Part shown: piece after piece, positions 36,528-45,395 of the stretch
Layout: each line of letters begins with the position of its first letter
Numbering within the stretch: position 1 is the first letter of the stretch
NCBI GenBank assembly: GCA_002730975.1
Contig: PCBO01000059.1
Location: 1-61,497 of the forward strand
Reading direction: 5' to 3'
DNA: 61,497 bases
From: Opitutia bacterium
GTDB taxonomy: Bacteria > Verrucomicrobiota > Verrucomicrobiia > Opitutales > Seribacteraceae
Made by a program: the position numbers and the translations under genes
Notes under the pieces: generated by a model
Database searches by the model: none
What the model was told of the DNA's origin: nothing
The model's input: the letters and a program-made list of their open reading frames with translations, nothing else

Positions 36528-36601
36528 AATAATTTCATTAGAGCGAAACCGTGCAACAAAAGATCAAACTAATAACGCTAGAAAGCGCTGAAGGATATAT
36601 G

Positions 36602-36615
36602 ATTAGTATTCTAAT
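36602..36615. promoter_or_regulatory. Inverted repeat upstream of accB
   Basis: ATTAG-tatt-CTAAT lies 85 bp before the accB start. The gap 36528-36699 holds no other recognisable element except the ribosome-binding site. It could be an operator for the acc operon; nothing shows which protein would bind it. Confidence 0.25.
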
Positions 36616-36685
36616 GTTGCGTGGAGAAGGTTTTTGGAATTTGGATAAGAAACGACTAAACCCTAATCACAGTAACCTTTCATCT

Positions 36686-36690
36686 AGGAG
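36686..36690 (+). promoter_or_regulatory. Ribosome-binding site that fixes the accB TTG start
   Basis: AGGAG lies 9 nt before a TTG at 36700. It supports TTG as the real start of accB; the next in-frame ATG would delete the conserved N-terminal helix. It is one of the few good Shine-Dalgarno sequences in the window. Confidence 0.6.
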
Positions 36691-36699
36691 ACATAAGCT

Positions 36700-37149
36700 T
36701 TGGACTTAACCGACCTCAAGGGAATCATTTCCCTCATGCAGCGAACAGACCTTACGGAGTTGGAGATCGAAGTACAAGATCTCAAGCTACGTCTAGCACG
36801 ACCAAATGCCAACATTCAGTCAGCATCAACGCAAATTCCAGTGGCTAATCTATCGCCAACTCCTACAGAAACCGAAAAGTTGAATCCCAACGAGAACCTG
36901 CAGGCAAAAGACAACCAGAATTTATTCAAATCTCCCATGGTCGGAACATTCTATCGAAGACCTGGACCAGATGAGCCTTCCTATGTTGAAGTGGGTTCTA
37001 AAGTGAAAGCTGGAGATGTTCTCTGCATAATTGAAGCAATGAAGGTGATGAACGAAATTAAAGCTGATACCCCAGGAACAATCGTTGAGATACTTCACGA
37101 CGACGCCGACACCGTCGAGTACGGACAGCCTTTATTTAAGATAACTTAA
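36700..37149 (+). CDS. accB: Biotin carboxyl carrier protein of acetyl-CoA carboxylase
   Basis: BCCP of acetyl-CoA carboxylase, carrying biotin between the carboxylase and transferase. N-terminal helix [22 protein letters not shown]; a Pro/Thr/Asn-rich linker (about 45-75); then the biotinyl domain with SPMVGTFYR and the biotinylation site EAMKVMNEI, Lys at about residue 112. 149 residues. TTG start supported by AGGAG. accC follows after 12 bp. The biotin ligase BirA is encoded at 26.7 kb. Confidence 0.96.
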   Translation: MDLTDLKGIISLMQRTDLTELEIEVQDLKLRLARPNANIQSASTQIPVANLSPTPTETEKLNPNENLQAKDNQNLFKSPMVGTFYRRPGPDEPSYVEVGSKVKAGDVLCIIEAMKVMNEIKADTPGTIVEILHDDADTVEYGQPLFKIT

Positions 37150-37161
37150 TCTTTTCGCAGA

Positions 37162-38532
37162 ATGATTAGTAAAGTCCTCATTGCGAACCGCGGGGAAATC
37201 GCCCTGCGAATAGCCCGAGCTTGCAGAGAATTAGGCATTAGAACAATCGCTGTGTATTCCGAAGCTGACGAACAATCTCTTCACGTCCAACTGGCAGACG
37301 AAGCCATTTGCATCGGACCTCCCGCGAGTGCAGAAAGCTATTTGAGAGGAGACCGTATCATGAGTGCAGCCGAGATCGCGGATGTCGATGCCATTCATCC
37401 AGGATACGGCTTTCTTTCTGAAAACGCTGACTTCGCTGAGCAATGTGAAGCATGTAATATTCTCTTTATTGGTCCACGATCGGAAACTATTCGAAAGATG
37501 GGAGACAAGGCTCTTGCTCGTGAAACGGTTTCAAAAGCGGGAGTTCCAATTATTCCTGGAAGCGACGGTCCAGTAGAAAACGAGAAAGAAGCATTAAGAG
37601 TAGCCAAAAGGATTGGTTTTCCAGTCATAATAAAAGCCGTATCCGGTGGCGGTGGTCGAGGCATGCGCATTGCGCACAACGCAGTATCTTTTACAAAAGA
37701 ATTCCTCACAGCAAAGATGGAAGCGGAAAAAGCGTTTGGCGATGGGACGATGTATGTGGAGAAATACCTGGAAAACCCACGACATATAGAATTCCAAATA
37801 CTTGCCGACAAACATGGTAAGATTTTGCACCTAGGAGAGCGAGACTGCTCTGTACAGAGAAGACACCAGAAGGTAATTGAAGAAGCTCCATCGCCCTTTT
37901 TAGACAAGGCGCTACGCAACCGAATGGGTAAAATTGCGATTAAGGCTGCCGAAGCTGCAGAATACGAAAATGCAGGTACAATCGAATTCCTAGTAGATGC
38001 CAAAGGTAATTTCTACTTTATCGAAATGAACACCAGAATTCAGGTTGAGCACGGTGTCACCGAAGAAGCTACGGGCATCGACTTGATTAAAGAGCAAATA
38101 CAAATAGCAGATGGACAGCGCCTAGGTTTAGACCAAAAAGACATAATTCTGTCCAAGCATGCCATAGAGTGCCGGATATGCGCCGAAAATCCTGCAGCCA
38201 ATTTCGCTCCCTCTCCTGGAGAAATAACTCTATACTACCCTCCAGGTGGTCATGGCGTAAGAGTTGACTCACATGTCTACGGAGGTTATAAGGTTTCTCC
38301 TCACTATGACAGCATGATTGGAAAGCTTATGACTTACGGGAGGACTAGAAAGATAGCCCTCGACCGTATGTATCGAGCCTTGAGTGAGTATCTAATCCGC
38401 GGAATTCACACCAATGTTGGCTTGTGCAAATCTATAGTCGTGGACCCTTCATTTCGCCAAGGAGAAGCTACCACCAGTTATGTCGAGGAATTCTTAAAGC
38501 GAGCACCTAAGGAATTATTTGAACCCAAGTAA
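37162..38532 (+). CDS. accC: Biotin carboxylase subunit of acetyl-CoA carboxylase
   Basis: ATP-grasp enzyme carboxylating biotin on Acc[14 protein letters not shown] at the N-terminus, the ATP lid GGGGRGMR (about 163-170), HIEFQ, the EMN metal and ATP site [16 protein letters not shown], and [12 protein letters not shown] are all present. 456 residues, standard length. No Shine-Dalgarno sequence before the ATG. An Asp23-family gene begins 7 bp after the stop. Confidence 0.97.
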   Translation: MISKVLIANRGEIALRIARACRELGIRTIAVYSEADEQSLHVQLADEAICIGPPASAESYLRGDRIMSAAEIADVDAIHPGYGFLSENADFAEQCEACNILFIGPRSETIRKMGDKALARETVSKAGVPIIPGSDGPVENEKEALRVAKRIGFPVIIKAVSGGGGRGMRIAHNAVSFTKEFLTAKMEAEKAFGDGTMYVEKYLENPRHIEFQILADKHGKILHLGERDCSVQRRHQKVIEEAPSPFLDKALRNRMGKIAIKAAEAAEYENAGTIEFLVDAKGNFYFIEMNTRIQVEHGVTEEATGIDLIKEQIQIADGQRLGLDQKDIILSKHAIECRICAENPAANFAPSPGEITLYYPPGGHGVRVDSHVYGGYKVSPHYDSMIGKLMTYGRTRKIALDRMYRALSEYLIRGIHTNVGLCKSIVVDPSFRQGEATTSYVEEFLKRAPKELFEPK

Positions 38533-38539
38533 ATAAACA

Positions 38540-38998
38540 ATGGCCACAAAAAAAAAGCTAGACGTATCTGAAGACTTCTCTATCCCAACTCTTTCCGATG
38601 AATCAACAGATCTCGGTGATATCCGAATCAACCATAGTGTTGTTGCTGGCATAGTCCGATTGGCTACCAAATCGGTGGAAGGAGTGGTGTCCGTAGGAGG
38701 TGGCGGAGTAGTTGAAGGAATCACCGATTTCTTTTCAAAAAAAGAATCGGAGCGCGGGGTAAAAGTATCAGAAGGTCAAGGCGGTGGATACGAAATCGAA
38801 GTTAGAGTGGTCTTGGAATTCGGCGTAGACCTAGCCAAGACTGGTTTTGCGATTCAAGAAAGCATCAGAGATCAGATTCTGGCAATGACTGGAAATCCCG
38901 CGTCTAAAATCGATGTCATTATCGACGACATCAAAATGGATGCTTCAGACGAAAAGGATGAGTTGTCGGACTATGTGGACCAGCAGTCCGCCGGCTAA
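38540..38998 (+). CDS. Asp23/Gls24 (DUF322) family protein
   Basis: Asp23/Gls24 family, known mainly from Gram-positive bacteria (alkaline shock protein; YqhY in Bacillus). Recognised by LGDIRINHSVVAGIVRLATKSV, the block VSEGQGGGYEIEVRVVLEFGVDL and a C-terminal KIDVIIDDIKMD. 152 residues, no membrane segment. In Bacillus, yqhY follows accB-accC, the same order as here, and is linked to control of acetyl-CoA carboxylase. The second gene downstream looks like its membrane anchor. A direct effect on fatty acid synthesis here is inference. Confidence 0.85.
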   Translation: MATKKKLDVSEDFSIPTLSDESTDLGDIRINHSVVAGIVRLATKSVEGVVSVGGGGVVEGITDFFSKKESERGVKVSEGQGGGYEIEVRVVLEFGVDLAKTGFAIQESIRDQILAMTGNPASKIDVIIDDIKMDASDEKDELSDYVDQQSAG

Positions 38999-39021
38999 AC
39001 GTCACCGCATAGAGTCCACTT

Positions 39022-39471
39022 ATGGAGATCATTTGCAGTCAGTTTATTACCTCGGAAATATGGGAAATAACTTTCTCCGAAGCCATACGTGCGCCCTATT
39101 ACCAAGCAACCTTGGTAATACTCTTTTTTTTACTTTTACTGCTGTATCTTTTAAGGAAGTTTAGACGCGAACTCATTCTCGCATTTTCAGACGAAGAGGG
39201 AGCCGTACAAATAACGCCAAACGCACTTCACGAACTCGTACGAAAATCTTGCGAAGATCTGGACAGCGTCCACTCCCCTACGACAAAAATTGTGCACCTT
39301 CGTGGAAAACTTCGTCTACATGTTCGCCTCAGGGTGGATGCCGACTGCAACATCAAGGAAACTCGAACATCTCTACGCGAACGCGTTGAACATGTACTAG
39401 TTGGAAATCTGGGTCTTAGGAATTTTGGAGGTGTAGACGTCGTCGTCAAAGGTTTCCGTGAAAACAAATAA
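39022..39471 (+). CDS. AmaP-like membrane anchor of Asp23 family
   Basis: 149-residue protein with one membrane helix (about 28-45: ATLVILFFLLLLLYLL) followed by an Asp23/DUF322-like domain: GAVQITPNALHELVRKSCEDL, LRGKLRLHVRLRVDADCNI, and VVVKGF at the end. This is the layout of AmaP, the membrane anchor that recruits Asp23 in Staphylococcus, though AmaP has two helices. The spacing of 23 bp from the Asp23 gene supports a pair. Upstream of the helix there are 27 residues with a Cys (CSQF) but no clear lipobox. Confidence 0.75.
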   Translation: MEIICSQFITSEIWEITFSEAIRAPYYQATLVILFFLLLLLYLLRKFRRELILAFSDEEGAVQITPNALHELVRKSCEDLDSVHSPTTKIVHLRGKLRLHVRLRVDADCNIKETRTSLRERVEHVLVGNLGLRNFGGVDVVVKGFRENK

Positions 39472-39561
39472 TCCTAAAAGGGAATATTGACCGCCGCAGC
39501 GCAGACATAAAATGGTTTGACCTTATCACCACTAGATGGAGGCACTAAGAAAACAGTCGAT

Positions 39562-40689
39562 TTAGCGTCGAAGGGCAGGTTTGCCAAATGAGATTGATAC
39601 TTGGCGACCTCTGACCTCTGCCCCCCATCCAGCGGTCGTTCGTTGAGCCCAATATTCGGATTGAATCCAAGAGGTTCCTATAGGTTTTCCCAACAAAGGC
39701 GAGTAACCGCCAGATGTAACACGCCCGACTGCAATATCTTCAAAAATAATAGCGTCTCCATCCCTTGGAATACGGCGATCTTCAACGATATAAAACCCCA
39801 GACGGCCAGCAGGGCTATTCTCCTTTTCCGCGAGCAAGGCTTCACGCCCTACAAAACCTCTTGGCTTATCCAACTTCACACACCATCCAAAACCTGCTTG
39901 AAGAGGGGTTATCCGCTCAGAGAGTTCGTGCCCATGCAAAGGTAACCCTGCCTCAAGGCGCAGACTATCCCGTGCTGCCAAGCCAGCCCAGCGAAGACCA
40001 TAGGGTTCCCCGGACTCCATAAGAGACTTTGCCCAGCAGTGAAGGGTTTCCCTCCTGCAATAGATCTCGAAACCATCCTCTCCCGTATAACCACTTCGAG
40101 CTAAAAGTACAGGAGAGTCAAAGACATCAAGCTCAGTGAAATGCATTTTTCCGATGACGCCTAGGTCGACACCCGCGGATTCAGAAACAATTCCCAATGC
40201 ACGGGGACCTTGAACTGCAAGCTGACCGTATTCCTGAGACAGATCAAACACATCACAGGCAAAGCTAGTCGAGAGATTGCTCAAGTACTCAAAGTCTGTT
40301 TTAACATTCGAAGCATTAACGCATAACAGGTAATCCTCGTTGCTCCTTTTACAGGCAATAAGGTCATCGATAACGCCGCCGGATTCGTCACACATCGGAG
40401 AATAGACTGCTTGACCCACATCTGCAGTGGAAATCCAATTGGTTAGGGCATAGTCCAGAAAAAGACCTGCTTCAGTGCCAACAACTTGAATTTCACCCAT
40501 GTGGCTAACATCGAAGACCGCTGCCGCATGACGGGCAGACATGTGCTCCTCTACCGAGCTCCCATATGCAAGTGGCATTTCCCATGAGGCGAATGAGGTG
40601 AATTTTGCTCCTAAGTCGTCGTGTAAATCTCGAAGAGGGAGCGTTTTCAACCCAGTATTTGATTCCGGTTCTTCAACAATTTCTTGCAT
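39562..40689 (-). CDS. gcvT: Aminomethyltransferase (glycine cleavage T protein)
   Basis: T protein of the glycine cleavage system, transferring the C1 unit to tetrahydrofolate. Family blocks: LRDLHDDLGAKFTSFASWEMPLAYGS, FDVSHMGEI, the folate site SGYTGEDGFEIYC, GLAARDSLRLEAGLPLHGHEL and a late SGGYSPLLGKPIG. 375 residues. gcvH, gcvP and lpd are not adjacent, so the system is split in this genome. No glycine riboswitch core is visible in the 198-bp upstream gap. Convergent with the AmaP-like gene. Confidence 0.93.
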   Translation of the reverse strand: MQEIVEEPESNTGLKTLPLRDLHDDLGAKFTSFASWEMPLAYGSSVEEHMSARHAAAVFDVSHMGEIQVVGTEAGLFLDYALTNWISTADVGQAVYSPMCDESGGVIDDLIACKRSNEDYLLCVNASNVKTDFEYLSNLSTSFACDVFDLSQEYGQLAVQGPRALGIVSESAGVDLGVIGKMHFTELDVFDSPVLLARSGYTGEDGFEIYCRRETLHCWAKSLMESGEPYGLRWAGLAARDSLRLEAGLPLHGHELSERITPLQAGFGWCVKLDKPRGFVGREALLAEKENSPAGRLGFYIVEDRRIPRDGDAIIFEDIAVGRVTSGGYSPLLGKPIGTSWIQSEYWAQRTTAGWGAEVRGRQVSISFGKPALRR

Positions 40690-40846
40690 TTGTAATTATA
40701 GGATGGTTCAATGATAGAGAAATGACTCAATGAGAACCCAAACGGGAAAACGCAATATTAACCTGCGGGACACTTCATGCTCAAAGCATCTCATTCGTTC
40801 CAGTTGCTACATCTGAATGGGCTGTAAAAAAGGCAAAAACAGTCAA

Positions 40847-40872
40847 AGACCGGTAATATCCAGTATCGGTCT
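40847..40872 (+). other. Leader hairpin before the CNNM/CorC-type gene
   Basis: AGACCG (40847-40852) pairs with CGGTCT (40867-40872) around 14 nt that can add ATA/TAT pairs. It ends 15 nt before the ATG at 40888 and is followed by A-residues, so it is not a terminator. It may be an operator or an RNA element. The rest of the 40690-40887 gap shows nothing recognisable. Confidence 0.3.
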
Positions 40873-40887
40873 AAAAAATGTTTAAGT

Positions 40888-41985
40888 ATGAGTTTACTAC
40901 CTGAGCTAATTGTTGCAATCGTACTGACGGTTGGGGTTTCAGCCCTTTGCTCGACATTGGAGGCGATGATCTTAAGCATAACGCCCGTCGAAATCGAGTC
41001 ATTGAAGAAAAAATCGTCTCAAAAAGGCAAACTACTGGAGAGATACCGAGAGGAAATCGAGGAAACGACCTCTTCCATTCTAAGCCTCAACACGATTGCC
41101 AACACACTGGGAGCCACTTTGGTTGGAGGACTGGCAGAGAAAGCCTTCGGGGATGGCGGCAACAGCTTGCTCATTTTTGCCGGGGGAATGACATTAGGTA
41201 TTCTTTTCTTCGCTGAAATCATACCGAAAAATTTCGCGATCGCAGATGCCTACAGAAGAGGGCTTCAAGCAAATCTGGTGTATCCGTTAGCCGTGGTCCG
41301 CTTCGTCATGGCACCTATATCGAAGGTCTGCAAAGCTACAGTCAAAGCGGTTGTGCCTCAAAACAACGAACGCGAGATCGACGAAGAAGAAGAAATAATC
41401 CTATTAGCTCAAAAGGGAGCGAAGGAGGGGAGTCTGTCTAATAATGAAAGCGACCTGGTAACGAATGCTCTGCGTCTCGACGACATACACGTTAGGGACA
41501 TAATGACTCCACGGACAGTAGTCACTGCTTTTGAAAAAGACATGACCGTGGGCGAGGTTTTTAACAAGCATCCCAACGTTCCATTCGCGCGCGTTCCGAT
41601 TTTTGCCGAGACCATTGATTCAATCACAGGAATAGTACGGCGGAGAGATTTACTGCAAGCTGCTGCCGAAGACAAAGATGAAGTGATAATCAAAGAACTT
41701 GCCCAAGAGGTTGTTTTTGTTCCTGAAAACGCTTCGGCGGACAAAGCTCTCCGCCTCCTCCTTGCACAGCATAGCCAGCTTGTGGTCGTCGCGGACGAAT
41801 TTGGTTCCACGGTTGGAGTTCTTGCCATGGAAGACATTATCGAAAGCATTCTTGGGCAAGAAATCTTCGAGCACGACGATGTTGCGGTCGACATGCGAGA
41901 ACTGGCTAGACGAAAAAGTAATGTTATCGAACAAGGAGAAATACTTACAGATTCACTTCCCGAACCCTCAAATAAAAAAGCTTAA
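40888..41985 (+). CDS. CNNM/CorC-type membrane protein with CBS pair
   Basis: DUF21 (CNNM) transmembrane domain with four hydrophobic segments in residues 1-150, including the conserved PKNFAI and the acidic-helix region LSLNTIANTLGATLVG. Two CBS domains follow at about 195-320: VRDIMTPRTVV opens the first, VVADEFGSTVGVLAMED closes the second, a hallmark of the CorB/CorC/YtfL group. 365 residues; the C-terminal transporter-associated domain of longer members is missing. Known relatives affect magnesium or cation export. Its stop and the lgt start share one A (TAATG). Confidence 0.88.
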   Translation: MSLLPELIVAIVLTVGVSALCSTLEAMILSITPVEIESLKKKSSQKGKLLERYREEIEETTSSILSLNTIANTLGATLVGGLAEKAFGDGGNSLLIFAGGMTLGILFFAEIIPKNFAIADAYRRGLQANLVYPLAVVRFVMAPISKVCKATVKAVVPQNNEREIDEEEEIILLAQKGAKEGSLSNNESDLVTNALRLDDIHVRDIMTPRTVVTAFEKDMTVGEVFNKHPNVPFARVPIFAETIDSITGIVRRRDLLQAAAEDKDEVIIKELAQEVVFVPENASADKALRLLLAQHSQLVVVADEFGSTVGVLAMEDIIESILGQEIFEHDDVAVDMRELARRKSNVIEQGEILTDSLPEPSNKKA

Positions 41986-42824
41986 TGCCAGCTGAAGCTC
42001 AGTACTGGGTTCATGACTTGAGCCCATTTCTCTATGAATTCCCACAAGGTTTTCGCGATTGGGGTCCAGGAGGTATTCGTTGGTATGGAATATCGTATCT
42101 CTGCGGCTTTATCGCCGCGGGGATGTTGCTACGACTTTTTTGGAAAAAAAACCGTAGCCCATATGAACCCGAACAGATTTTAAACCTACTGACTTTCCAA
42201 GTCCTCGGAGTGCTACTGGGGGGTAGAGTCGGTCATGCCCTGTTATACAACTGGCCGAAACTAATTGAAGATCCCTTAATGCTGTTTCGAGTATGGGAAG
42301 GCGGTATGTCGAGCCATGGGGGCTTCATCGGAGTTTTTATAGCGACACTCTGGTACGCTCGTGTATCGAAACAATCCCCTTTACCCATTGGAGACCTTAT
42401 CGTCTGCATCGTACCACCTGGAATTTGCTTCGGCAGAATTGCCAATTTCATTAATGGAGAGCTTTGGGGACGTCCCACAGAGGTTTCTTGGGGAGTACTC
42501 TTTCCAAATGCGCCCGGCTTCATCGAGGGCATCGCTCGGCACCCATCTCAATTGTATGCAGCTGCCCTCGAAGGGATTTTAACTTTCACTTACATTCAAT
42601 GGCGGTTCTGGAAAACAGATATTTCCTCTCGTGTGCCGGGAAGGTTGGCTGGGGAATATCTCATCATATACGCCTTGGCTAGAATTGCCGACGAATTCTT
42701 TCGAGAACCGGACGCCTCTCTAATTCTTGGAATGTCTCGCGGTCAATTTTATTCCCTATTCCTTGCCGCAGGAGGAATTACCTTGGTGATCCTTGCGGAA
42801 AAGATCTCCTCTCGAAAACAGTAA
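41985..42824 (+). CDS. lgt: Prolipoprotein diacylglyceryl transferase
   Basis: Lgt attaches diacylglycerol to the lipobox Cys of prolipoproteins in the inner membrane. Seen: WYGISYLCGF (N-terminal helix), GGRVGHALLYN with the essential Arg, EGGMSSHGGFIG, and the signature GRIANFINGELWGRPT, then HPSQLYAA. Seven hydrophobic segments fit the fold; 279 residues. It supplies the modification needed by the small lipoproteins in this window and possibly the internal lipobox of the Bat fusion protein. Starts in a 1-bp overlap with the CNNM gene. Confidence 0.95.
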   Translation: MPAEAQYWVHDLSPFLYEFPQGFRDWGPGGIRWYGISYLCGFIAAGMLLRLFWKKNRSPYEPEQILNLLTFQVLGVLLGGRVGHALLYNWPKLIEDPLMLFRVWEGGMSSHGGFIGVFIATLWYARVSKQSPLPIGDLIVCIVPPGICFGRIANFINGELWGRPTEVSWGVLFPNAPGFIEGIARHPSQLYAAALEGILTFTYIQWRFWKTDISSRVPGRLAGEYLIIYALARIADEFFREPDASLILGMSRGQFYSLFLAAGGITLVILAEKISSRKQ

Positions 42825-42956
42825 CTAGTGAAAAAAAGCACTGAAACTGATAGGAATATTTCAGAAAAATCGGTTAAAACTCACTCCCGTACTCCCTTTA
42901 CCTTTGACAGGTGCGGGGAAACCGGGACAAACCGAACAAGTACAAATAACGATTAG

Positions 42957-44003
<1,047 letters not shown>

Positions 44004-44013
44004 AACCACAGCC

Positions 44014-44865
44014 TTGGCTAGTGACAAGTCCACCGAGCGAGCCAAACCGTTCCTCTTACTGGCCGGCTTTCTGGTAGTCTGGTGGTTAATCCCCGCTGGA
44101 TGGAAATTGGCGACACGTTCTAGTTTTCGAGAATTTCAAGCTCCTGTCTGGGAACTTGCATCCAGAGCGCAAGACCTAAGCGAATACTGGGGTCACCTTT
44201 CCGACTCAAAGAAAACCTTGATTGAAAAAGGTCGTGAAAATGCTAGAAGATCCGCCGCACTTGAGGCAAAGCCATACATTCCGCAAATCAAACTCTTGAG
44301 AAGTGAAATCTCTCGGTTGGAAACTACTCTGTCCATGCCTCCGGAACCAGGATTCAAAGGAGTTGTAGCAAGAGTAAGCCGGCGCGAATTATCCGCGTGG
44401 TGGCAAAATGTGACCTTGCGTAAAGGCGTTACAAGAAACCTCACCGTTGGCGCAGGAGTTGTTTGCGCAAGCGGAGTAGCAGGTCGCCTCAGCGAAGTAG
44501 GAGACCGATGGGCTACCGTAAGGCTCGTCACCAGCCCGCAATTTAGGGTTGCAGCTCAATTTGAAGGAGATGACCGCCCCGTTACCTTTCAAGGGGGCGG
44601 GATTCCCCCGGGCGGCAAACCTTTTGGCGTTGTCCGCAACGCACCTCATGACCTTTCACCAATTGAGGGAAAGCCCTTAAGGCTACTTACTTCTTCTCTA
44701 GGAGGCACCTTTCCAGCAGGGATTTCCATAGGGTATGTAAATAAACTCGAAGGAGGGGACGACGGTCTCTTCAAGAGCGGAAGGGTTGAATTGGACGAAC
44801 TTTTGGGCAAACTTCGAGAAGTAACGGTTCTCTTGCCAAGAGACGAGTCTTTCCTCAGTCGATGA
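44014..44865 (+). CDS. mreC: Rod shape-determining protein MreC
   Basis: Periplasmic elongasome scaffold. A TTG at 44014 gives the only N-terminus that includes the membrane helix (FLLLAGFLVVWWLIPAGW, about 13-30). A coiled-coil region (IKLLRSEISRLETTL) and the beta domain with GAGVVCASGVAGRLSEVGDRWATVRLVTSPQFRVAAQ follow. 283 residues. The 4-bp ATGA overlap with mreD supports the pairing. Sequence is more divergent than MreB but order and layout are decisive. Confidence 0.92.
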   Translation: MASDKSTERAKPFLLLAGFLVVWWLIPAGWKLATRSSFREFQAPVWELASRAQDLSEYWGHLSDSKKTLIEKGRENARRSAALEAKPYIPQIKLLRSEISRLETTLSMPPEPGFKGVVARVSRRELSAWWQNVTLRKGVTRNLTVGAGVVCASGVAGRLSEVGDRWATVRLVTSPQFRVAAQFEGDDRPVTFQGGGIPPGGKPFGVVRNAPHDLSPIEGKPLRLLTSSLGGTFPAGISIGYVNKLEGGDDGLFKSGRVELDELLGKLREVTVLLPRDESFLSR

Positions 44866-45395
44866 ACAGGCAAAACCTGTTCGCACTTCTCGTCCTTTCG
44901 AGTAATTGTCTAGTACTTTTCTTTTTGTTCTCCTTGAATGATTACTGGGGGCGATACGGGATTTACTTTTATTTGCCTGGACTCTTTTTTCTTTTTGGGT
45001 CCACTCGATTGAGCAATCGCAACGGTGCGATGGTAGCATTTCTGACCGGCTTACTAATCGACTCAACGACCACAAGCCCCTTTGGTCTTCATGCCTTTGG
45101 TCTGACGCTTTGCCATTTGATCGCCCGTGAAGGAGGGGAAGGGATGGAGGCAACTCGAGGTATCAGACCACACATATATCAACAGCTAGCAAATCTTTTG
45201 CTTATCGCTACTCTTACAATCTCTAGCTTTGTGCAATCAGCGGAGACCTCATTTCAAGGATGGCACCGACTTTCCATCGACATCATTGCGTCACAACTTT
45301 TATTGTTCCTTCTAGGATCTTGGTTTCTTGCTTTCCAAAATCACCTTCCGCAATTTGACGGAGTTGGATCGCACTCACGATCGGTTGCTAAATGA
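44862..45395 (+). CDS. mreD: Rod shape-determining protein MreD
   Basis: Small, poorly conserved integral membrane protein of the elongasome. 177 residues with about five hydrophobic helices; the motif GLLIDSTTTSPFGLHAFGLTL matches the MreD pattern 'G...D......PlG......l'. Identification depends on this motif and on its place between mreC and mrdA, with ATGA overlaps on both sides. Confidence 0.85.
   Translation: MNRQNLFALLVLSSNCLVLFFLFSLNDYWGRYGIYFYLPGLFFLFGSTRLSNRNGAMVAFLTGLLIDSTTTSPFGLHAFGLTLCHLIAREGGEGMEATRGIRPHIYQQLANLLLIATLTISSFVQSAETSFQGWHRLSIDIIASQLLLFLLGSWFLAFQNHLPQFDGVGSHSRSVAK

Noticed and set aside
36551-36709. A 52-codon GTG-initiated frame in the gap before accB
   Set aside because: No Shine-Dalgarno sequence, no domain, and it overlaps the accB start and its ribosome-binding site.
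37395-38003. A 202-codon open frame antisense to accC
   Set aside because: It lies wholly inside the strongly conserved accC and reads as the low-complexity Ser/Ala/Arg-rich shadow expected from the opposite strand; no start context or family pattern.
40690-40887. Possible glycine riboswitch in front of gcvT
   Set aside because: The conserved core of the aptamer is not present on the minus strand of this gap.
41409-41894. A 161-codon open frame antisense to the CNNM/CorC-type gene
   Set aside because: Ser/Thr-rich composition typical of an antisense shadow and no ribosome-binding site; the sense frame has clear CBS domains.
42904-42909. TTGACA upstream of mreB as a -35 box
   Set aside because: No acceptable -10 box occurs 15-19 bp downstream, so the match is probably chance.
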